DNA of 64,000 nt from positions 136,560,960 through 136,624,959 of the forward strand of contig CP136062.1 in the NCBI GenBank assembly GCA_032622095.1, written 5' to 3'. This document shows, piece after piece, positions 57,251 through 64,000 of the stretch; position 1 is the stretch's first letter; every line of letters begins with the position of its first letter. Both the position numbers and the translations under genes were made by a program. The notes below the pieces were generated by a model. It saw nothing but the letters and a program-made list of their open reading frames with translations. It did not search any database and was not told where the DNA came from. Origin of the DNA: Siphonodentalium dalli (taxonomy: Eukaryota > Mollusca > Scaphopoda > Gadilida > Siphonodentaliidae).

Positions 57251-60200
57251 TGTATACTTGCCATACTCTATCCATTATGTATATGTATTGATAATGACCA
57301 GCAACCTCATAAAAACTGTTCACTGTGCATCTATTTTGATTGGGTCATATACTTGTTAGAACATATACACTTTTATATATGGGTAGATTCAAAATGCTAT
57401 TCCCAACAGTATGGTGATAGGACGCACGTACGCCAATAATAATAATATTTAACTATTTAACAACGGTTGAGCATCGACGTTTTGATTTATTTCGAGAAAT
57501 TGTTGTAGAACAGGGATCAGTTCAGTTGAAGTGCTTAAAAGTTATCGCCCTAGGATTGCTCAAGTACACAATTTAAAATCCATATCTCAGGTAAAACATC
57601 CGCTTTGCGAAAATGATCGAGATATTGCTATGCAAAATTCGTTTATCAACTCTGCATGAAATCGGTCGACGTTTGTTCAAGTTATATATCGGATAACGAT
57701 ATTAATTTTTTTTAAATAGAAAAATGGGCCTTTTGTTTTTGTTTGAATGCTTTGAAAAATTCGACTGACTGAACACTGGGAAAGGATAGTTGAACACCAT
57801 TTCAATAGAACACAAACATTATATGTAAAACAGACGTAGAGAGGGAGAGAGATAATATAGAGTGAAAGACAGGGTGATATAGGTGGAAAATGGAGAGAGA
57901 GAGAGAGAGAGAGCGCGGGAACGGAAAGATGCTTCTTTGACAGCACATTACATGTATTTGGTGGTTTGATTGTGTTAATCAATTGTTATTTATACTCCAA
58001 GGAATGTACTATTTTAACCTACATGCATGGACTGTAGTTATATTTGTTGTTGGTCTTCTCTTTGGCTGTTTTCATTTCATAGTCAGTGATAGTGATATGT
58101 GAAACTCAATGTTGCTCATCTCTCACGATCCAGAACAAATCATTTACTGAAAATGTATTGCTGTCCCGATTTAAGCAAAACATGCGTCTATGTCTTAGTG
58201 CACTTTATTGTATAAACAAATTAATATCATGTCATGCCATGTCCCATCTAATTATTTCAATCCGTGTGTATAGGTTTATACATTGAAAATGTATTTTGAA
58301 GATTTAAAATCGGATGGTGGTCATGCCATTCCCATGTATGGATATTGTCTCGGAGAGATCAACAGGAAGTTATCGACAAATATGACTGCACTGTTGTTCC
58401 CCGTCTGCATTTAAAACGGCAACACCTCTGTAACTGGCTGAACCGGTTTTCATTGTTTTCAAAAATGAAAACACGTTCGATACTAAGTCCCCTGGAAGAC
58501 TGCTAATTTCTGAAGTTGTCATATTTTACAATCCTACACAACAGCGTCAATAACCGTGACAATTGTGTCCTCAAGAACAAAAACACATTGGGGGGGGGGC
58601 AGTCTTCGATTTTGTATTGGTTATGGCACAGTATGGTGTGGACGGCTGTTTCCTAAGTGTTGCAAGTGACACGTTAACGGCTACTCTTTTGGCGGCGATC
58701 AGTGGTAATATGGTTGCGTCGCTGTCCTATGGACGCCCACCGAGTAGCACCGCGTGAAAATGAAAGGATTCCTGGGAGGCCGCCATGCTTCTGGCTACGT
58801 AATCATGTTTATGGGCTGCGAAACGGTTTTCAAAAACATTTCTTTGTTTTTTTGTAACATCTCCCAGTCTATTGTTGAAAATACGTATGAGTTTTAGGTC
58901 CTGATGGATCTGGGGTTTCTCTATCCATATTGTCAATTTAATTGTTTAAATACCAGATGAGCAGATGGTGGCGATTTTCGGCCATGTCCATATAGTGGTA
59001 TAAACGATACGACGTCACGATATCGGGAAGAGAAGTCCCAGAACCCAAGATACTGGCAGGTATACCACGAAGAGATCAGCGAAACCCACTTGAAATCCCA
59101 AACGCTCTATATAGTCACACCGACTATCGACCCATTGGCCAAACCCGGGACTATAGCCTATAGTACATGTATGAGGCGGCGCGGCATTTCCAAATAAATT
59201 GTCAACACACCTCATCCCACCCGGACAACATCTTCATGTATACGGTATTTGTATTTGTTTATATCTGCATTAAGTATACACTAATACTATAAAACAAGTT
59301 GATTATACGGTGACTGTATTGACTTCTTGTTTACACTCAGACAGGATGTCACCCGAAAAATTAGCAATTAATTTGTGCCTGATATTCAGCCAACTTAAGT
59401 CGGACAACGATTTCAACATTTATAACCAAAATATGCAATATATGTATATAGTCATTCTCCAAGACAATGCCAATTTGTATTGTAAAAGTTTTAAATCAAT
59501 CGGATAGGAATTTCACGAAAGCATTGTCATTCTGTGTACTAGCATCAATTATAATACTGGAGCTAGATTTCAGCCTTGTCACTACATGCCCAGCGATACC
59601 TATATCGATTGGCATGTGTCGCTCGTCAAAGTTTTCAGCAGGAAGGGGATTCTGATGTTTAAATGTAAACCGTTGAAAGAAGCACTCGATGTGATAAATA
59701 CAAAAGGCTTTTACCACCCGAGGCGCGCCTGTTATTCTGGAAATCCATATATTAATCTTATGAGACTGGTGGCATTTGTGGTCTCCAGAGAACAGAATTG
59801 GAGAGGTGATTAAAAATCACTCTTAAGATACTGACACACAATGTTCTGTTGAAATGAATCTCCTAATTGAAAATACCGCTCGGTTTATCGACGCTCCGTG
59901 GGTCTACTTGGATAGATCTTGAAACTTATGATGCAGAATAGCTTTTACCTCCCTTTAACTCAATTGCAAATTAATTCATTAATCTTGGCATCTATCACAA
60001 AGAAATGGGTTCATCGTCCGAACCATGACTAAAACGCACACTGCCATAAATATTTAATGGAAAACATTTTTGACATAGCATCATACATCCTGGGACCCAA
60101 CTTTAGCCCGAGCCTGTATACATATTCCGTCATTTTCCAGTCATTTTTTTTTAATTTGGCACAGATAATAAACATCGTTGGAACCTGCAATTCTGTGTTT

Positions 60201-61029
60201 GGTTGGAACCATTTTTGTCGAGTCCTTGCCATTTTTGCCGACTTTTCTAGCTCGTTAGCGCAATAACTTGAACAAATATTGACCGATTTTAACAATGTTT
60301 TGCGTAAGAGCTGTTTTTAAAAAATATCTTGAACGAGTTCGAAAACCAGACTTATCCGATCTTTCCTACCGCAGTTATGGCCCCTAGTTTGACGATTTTT
60401 CTTGATTTTCAACATTTGAGGTTTCCGGATGATGACATTTATTCCGGACATATCCAATCCTTCAGTTAGCCACCGTGTCCATGGACATTGTGGTCGGTCG
60501 ACCTTTTATTTAATATGATTTGCGATGGTCATATCAGAAACATGAATTATCAAAAAAATGCTCTTCATTGTTCGGTCCACAAAATTTTAGGAGACAACGA
60601 TACGATTAGGTGCCATTAACTTAGCAGGTATAATTCCATACGTTATGACGCATTAAGATTCGTCGACTAAGATTGTTACAAGTAACACCAGGGAGGTACA
60701 GCTTCACCTATGTAGCCTCTGATGTCTACATATATAGAGTACATACATTTTTCATTGGTGTGTGGTACCGTGGTACGGTATATATCATCTCATTCAAAAC
60801 CAGCTTAATAATCTTTTAATTCTTATTTTAAAAAACCCACAGATTCACCCATATTAGCATTGCACTGTATCAACCCAATTTATTGTGCTGTGATGCCGTT
60901 GAAGGTTGTTTGTGAGTTTGTGAGTCGCTTCCTATCTGCCCTTACACAAGTTTCATGAATTCCGTTACTAGTTCCCAGACCAATCCCAGTTTCTAGTTCC
61001 CAGTTCTCATAATATAATGATAATCGTTA
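57251..61029. other. Intergenic, no firm gene
   Basis: A (GA)n tract lies at 57893-57913 and a 10-G run at 58590-58599. The minus frame 59496-59717 contains PIDIGIAGHVV, similar to the GIAGHVA signature of phosphodiesterase GAF domains, but the rest matches poorly and no splice frame is clear; an exon remnant is possible. Confidence 0.4.
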
Positions 61030-61378
61030 CTGTCAACAAAATGAAAAAAGGTCAGTTTTCGTTGCTAAATCGCCTGCGTATGCATAACCATAGCAGCCAC
61101 GAGGCTATTGTTCTGGATTAGTTTTGTGCCGCTACTAGTCCATCTAAAAATATAAAAACTAGGTCACAATTAACCTGTCCAGTGTTCAAAAATTGGGTGT
61201 AAGTCACTGTGTAAGTCGTGCGTGGAGGAAATTAACAATTTTTCGTTGCCAAATTCCAATATGTATGCATAATCACAGCAGCCACGGGGCTATCCTTGTG
61301 TATTCTTCTTGTGCTGCCACCAGTCCATCTAGAAATCACAAAGTGGGTCACATACGCCCATCCAGCTGTTCAAAAAAT
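61030..61378. repeat. GCAGCCACGAGGCT repeat, two tandem copies
   Basis: Two ~175-bp copies with TTTCGTTGC.AAAT, GTATGCATAA.CA.AGCAGCC, GGCTAT, CTAGTCCATCTA(A/G)AAAT. Third copy at 50980-51290, also just upstream of a reverse transcriptase fragment. Confidence 0.7.
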
Positions 61379-61639
61379 CGCCTTTGTTCTGACAACACTA
61401 TTGTTTGTAAACAAGCAGACAAAGGAGGTGCAATGGTGATTATGGAAGCGACCGACTATGCCAACAAATCGGAAGATATACTCTTGAACGATCGTTTTTA
61501 CAAGAAACTTCCTACAAATGAGGAGAAATCCGTAATGAATAAAATAAAGAAGTTTGTCACAAATTTCTCTAAATGCCTAACTGATAAAGAAGCCGAATAT
61601 CTCACAAAATTTGAGATGAAATGCAACTCTTACGGATAA
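61379..61639 (+). pseudogene. Penelope-like element fragment
   Basis: The frame reads DNTIVCKQADKGGAMVIM, then DYANKSEDILLNDRFYKKL. The (K)ADKGGA.V(V)M...DY....LL.D..FY.KL pattern is characteristic of the region before RT motif 1 in Penelope-like retroelements. Only about 75 residues remain before a stop at 61637-61639; no RT core or GIY-YIG nuclease follows. A LINE-like tail begins directly after it. Confidence 0.7.
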
Positions 61640-62243
61640 ATCTGTGTATGTGTGTGTATGTGTGTGTCTGTTCGGGATGGACTCGAAAACGGCCGAACCG
61701 ATTTCGATGAAACTTGGTATGTGGGGGGTAATTTCGGCCGGGAAGTGACATGGGCCTATTAATTGGCCCGTGCGACGTAACCCGATTTCAAGGTCGAACG
61801 CCCGAGTATCGCGGGATGAAAATTAGTGTCTAGGGATACTTTCGAATGGGGAGTGTCGTAAGCCTATTTGTTTGCCCGTGCGACGTGACATTGACCTTGA
61901 AATCGAGTCAATTCAAGGTCAAAACGCGAATTTTGATGGGATTTCAACGAAATTTGATACGTAGTGTTAGCTTTGTCCACTGACTGTTTTGGACAGGTCA
62001 AATCGTGACCCCGACCTGACCTTGACCTTCAAACTGATCAATTCGAGGTCAAATCGGGTAAAACCGGATGGATTTCGACGGGTGCTTTTGTCGGGTACTT
62101 TTGTCCGGGCAGTGTTTTGTCCGGGTCAAATCGTTACCCCACCTGACCTTGACCTTCAAAATGGACAATTCAAGGTCAAATCGCGCAATTCGCCGAAAAG
62201 CAGAGGGGAAACAGCCCGGACGAAGTCGGGTCCACCAGCTAGT
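61640..62243 (-). repeat. LINE-like 3' tail, inverted copy of the 31005 family
   Basis: On the minus strand it begins ACTAGCTGGTGGACCCGACT then TCGTCCGGGCTGTT, close to the start of 31005-31436, and ends ACCAAGTTTCATCGAAATCGG, then a CACACATA microsatellite (61643-61672). Internal repeats around TTGACCTTGAA and CGGGCAAA are present. No coding part. Confidence 0.65.
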
Positions 62244-62246
62244 ATA

Positions 62247-62297
<51 letters not shown>
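62243..62297. repeat. (TA)n microsatellite
   Basis: About 55 bp of TATA with few G interruptions, directly before the 5' edge (minus strand) of the LINE-like tail. Confidence 0.95.
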
Positions 62298-62439
62298 TTG
62301 CCAATGTCTGTCTGTGTTCCATAAAAATGTACAGGGACCATCTCGATAACAATAGAGAGGTCTATTTTGGTACTTTTTTTTACAAGGAAAATAATGGATA
62401 AGATACTGCGGGTTAGAATTTTCTAAAGTGACGCTGTTG

Positions 62440-62770
62440 TTGTCAGGGGCACAAAGGGGGAGGAGCAGAAACAAAATTGTCGCCGATTTCCACCAAACTT
62501 ATACATAATCATCTCCATGATATGAGGAATCTAATGGTGTGGTTTACAGATGTCAATAGTGGCACCATTTGAGTCAGGGATGCACGCAAGGGGAGAGGTG
62601 CACAAGAATTGATAAACCTTTTTAGCGCCGATTTCCACAAAGTTGATACACATTCTTCTCCATGAAACGAGGAGTCTAATCGTGTGATTTCAAGATGGCA
62701 AAAGTGGCGCTATTTATCAGGGGTGCAGTGCAGGGAGAGGGCACCAAAATCGCACATCGGCAAAAAGCCA
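62440..62770 (-). repeat. Inverted dispersed copy of the A/B satellite
   Basis: CGCCGATTTCCACCAAACTT (B, minus) at 62480 and GCGCCGATTTCCACAAAGTT (A, minus) at 62625. Confidence 0.8.
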
Positions 62771-62789
62771 ATTTGGCATTTTTGGAGGC

Positions 62790-62940
62790 CATGTTTTTCG
62801 GTGGTTACCATGGCAACCATGGGCTCTCCCTAGCTTGGCATGATATCTAAATCCACAAGATATCACCTCAGGATGTTGTATACAAAGTTTGTTGCTTTTA
62901 CCATAAAATGCACGATTCACCCTTTTTTTGACACGGAGCT
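62790..62940 (-). repeat. Inverted copy of the TTTATGGTAAAAGCA repeat
   Basis: GGTTACCATGGCAACCATGG...TTGCTTTTACCATAAAATGCA on the plus strand, the reverse complement of 55190-55350. Confidence 0.7.
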
Positions 62941-62950
62941 GCCCTACTAT

Positions 62951-63429
62951 GAGGGCTATATATGTTACCATTAAGATAAATTATTAATAAATACGAAGAC
63001 GGACTCCATAATATTATGTAGGCTACGGTATAAACATAATCTTTATTAAGATAGATAAATTATGAAGATTTTTCTATACTGCGCTTAGTCGGAAGATGAC
63101 AAGATGTTGGTCCGATAATTTTTATCTGTATCTGTATACGTCCTAGATCCCAATCTGTTTTTTTTTTAGCAGGACGGTACTTTGGCATATACTATTTGCC
63201 GATTCCAATAGATAACGCGAGCCTATATCTACTAAAATCATTTCTCTACTCACCGAAATACAATGAGAAGAACTTGTGGCGGCGCTAGGCAAGCTTGAAA
63301 CCTTGAGAAAACAGATAAACCGTAAGAGGGTGGTGCACGATGATGCTGGGTGAGCTTGAGCGCAGCACAAAATATGTCCGGATATTTTTAGCGATGCGCA
63401 TCATTTGATCTAGCACCGGTTTTTTCAAT
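62951..63429. other. Upstream region of NELFA
   Basis: No TATA box close to the ATG. Minus-strand frames here (63143-63479) show no domain. The core promoter of NELFA should lie in this stretch. Confidence 0.4.
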
Positions 63430-63630
63430 ATGGCCGCCAGTGACATCGGACTGTGGCTGCACAATAAGTTGGGTTCCACTGATGATTTGTGGTCTGGGAA
63501 GACAATATGCTCTCAACTTTCGCAAGAAAAACTGCAATCAATATCACAATGTTTTCATACACTTCAACCTCACGTGAAAGTAAAACTGATGTTATCGTTT
63601 GTCCATCTTCCACGAAGGAATGTCGAACAG
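63430..63630 (+). CDS. NELFA: Negative elongation factor A, first coding exon (partial gene)
   Basis: Sixty-seven codons (phase 0) starting ATGGCCGCC at 63430 and ending ...GTCGAACAG before a consensus donor GTACTC. The product opens MAASDIGLWLHNKLGSTDDL, matching vertebrate NELFA (SDTGLWLHNKLGATDEL), and ends FVHLPRRNVEQ against TLHLPRRTVDE. NELF-A is the RNA polymerase II-binding subunit of the NELF complex, which holds polymerase at promoter-proximal pause sites in the nucleus; this stretch is the start of its N-terminal helical NELF-C-binding domain. Reading on past 63630 in frame gives unrelated residues and a stop, consistent with an intron. The remaining exons lie beyond the window. 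Recognition is from memory of the family, not from a search. Confidence 0.9.
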
Positions 63631-64000
63631 GTACTCCGGCGTCTCCGTCTGCAAATTTACAATTTGCAGTTTTAAGTTTATTCATCAGTTCTGGGAAATG
63701 TGAAAATTCAGCTACGATGGCTGAAATCAGCTATCGTATCTGATTCTACTATGCTAGCTGTGAATTATTATTACGGAAGCTCATTAGTGAAAAATCTTTC
63801 AAACTTGTTCGCGATTGAATCATTGACAATGACAGGTCGGGCACACATAAAAAAACGGTCTACGTAGCTCGTTTTGTCTACTACTAGACTACTGTACTGT
63901 AGCCCGATTGAGCTACGTTTTTAATGCGAATTACACACCTCCTGCGATTATCGCCATACCAGTATTACCACGAAAAAAGCGCATTTCGAATTTTCGTTCA
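63631..64000 (+). other. Start of NELFA intron 1
   Basis: Begins GTACTC. No acceptor followed by NELFA-like coding sequence is seen before the window end. Contains ACGTAGCTCG / GAGCTACGT pairings near 63862-63917. Confidence 0.6.

Noticed and set aside
63425-63685. Minus-strand open frame opposite NELFA exon 1
   Set aside because: Shadow of the NELFA exon.

Overview
This is a eukaryotic, animal-type window: AT-rich, gene-poor, full of intergenic repeats, with intron-type splice signals and no operons. Gene content fits a marine invertebrate, most likely a mollusc or other lophotrochozoan. That placement is inference: TRIM-like coiled-coil/propeller genes without introns and genomes dense in small palindromic transposons are common there, and no taxonomic marker is present.

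Only two host genes are well supported. A single-exon gene (17173-18645) encodes a 490-residue coiled-coil plus beta-propeller protein like TRIM-NHL proteins but without RING or B-box. At the right edge (63430-63630) lies the first coding exon of NELFA, the negative elongation factor subunit A, with a clean splice donor and the rest outside the window.

The most striking object is a 7.55 kb element (2611-10162) made of two 3.3 kb inverted arms around a 0.9 kb centre. It starts 5'-AG and is flanked by an exact 6-bp direct repeat (TATACA at 2605-2610 and 10163-10168). It carries one intact 582-codon gene for a zinc finger / polyQ / packaging-type ATPase with its own TATA box and poly(A) signal. 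The left arm holds a broken mirror copy of the last four fifths of that gene. The target duplication, terminal bases and ATPase point to a shrunken Polinton/Maverick (adintovirus-like) element with abnormally long terminal repeats.

Most of the rest is transposon and satellite landscape. Palindromic or inverted-terminal DNA elements lie at 10951-12160, 19377-19776, 23961-24439, 25478-28309 (with a 2.05 kb insertion inside), 28493-28959, 29080-29547, 33611-34487, 35273-38383, 40447-42291, 42500-42727 and 42944-45232. Several have visible target duplications or reconstructable empty sites. Retroelement debris includes a LINE-type reverse transcriptase fragment (51548-52006), a Penelope-like fragment (61379-61639) and several LINE-like 3' tails. 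Tandem arrays are found at 22770-25070, 30140-30905, 43519-44550, 45794-50035 (a 49-bp hairpin-bearing minisatellite of about 70 units with 1325-bp and 392-bp higher-order duplications) and 52283-53430. Long C or G homopolymers (9-24 nt) recur throughout, often at the edge of a TTGGAAATTTCCAAC repeat family.

Coordinates of repeat edges were read by eye and may be off by a few bases; no alignment or database search was run.
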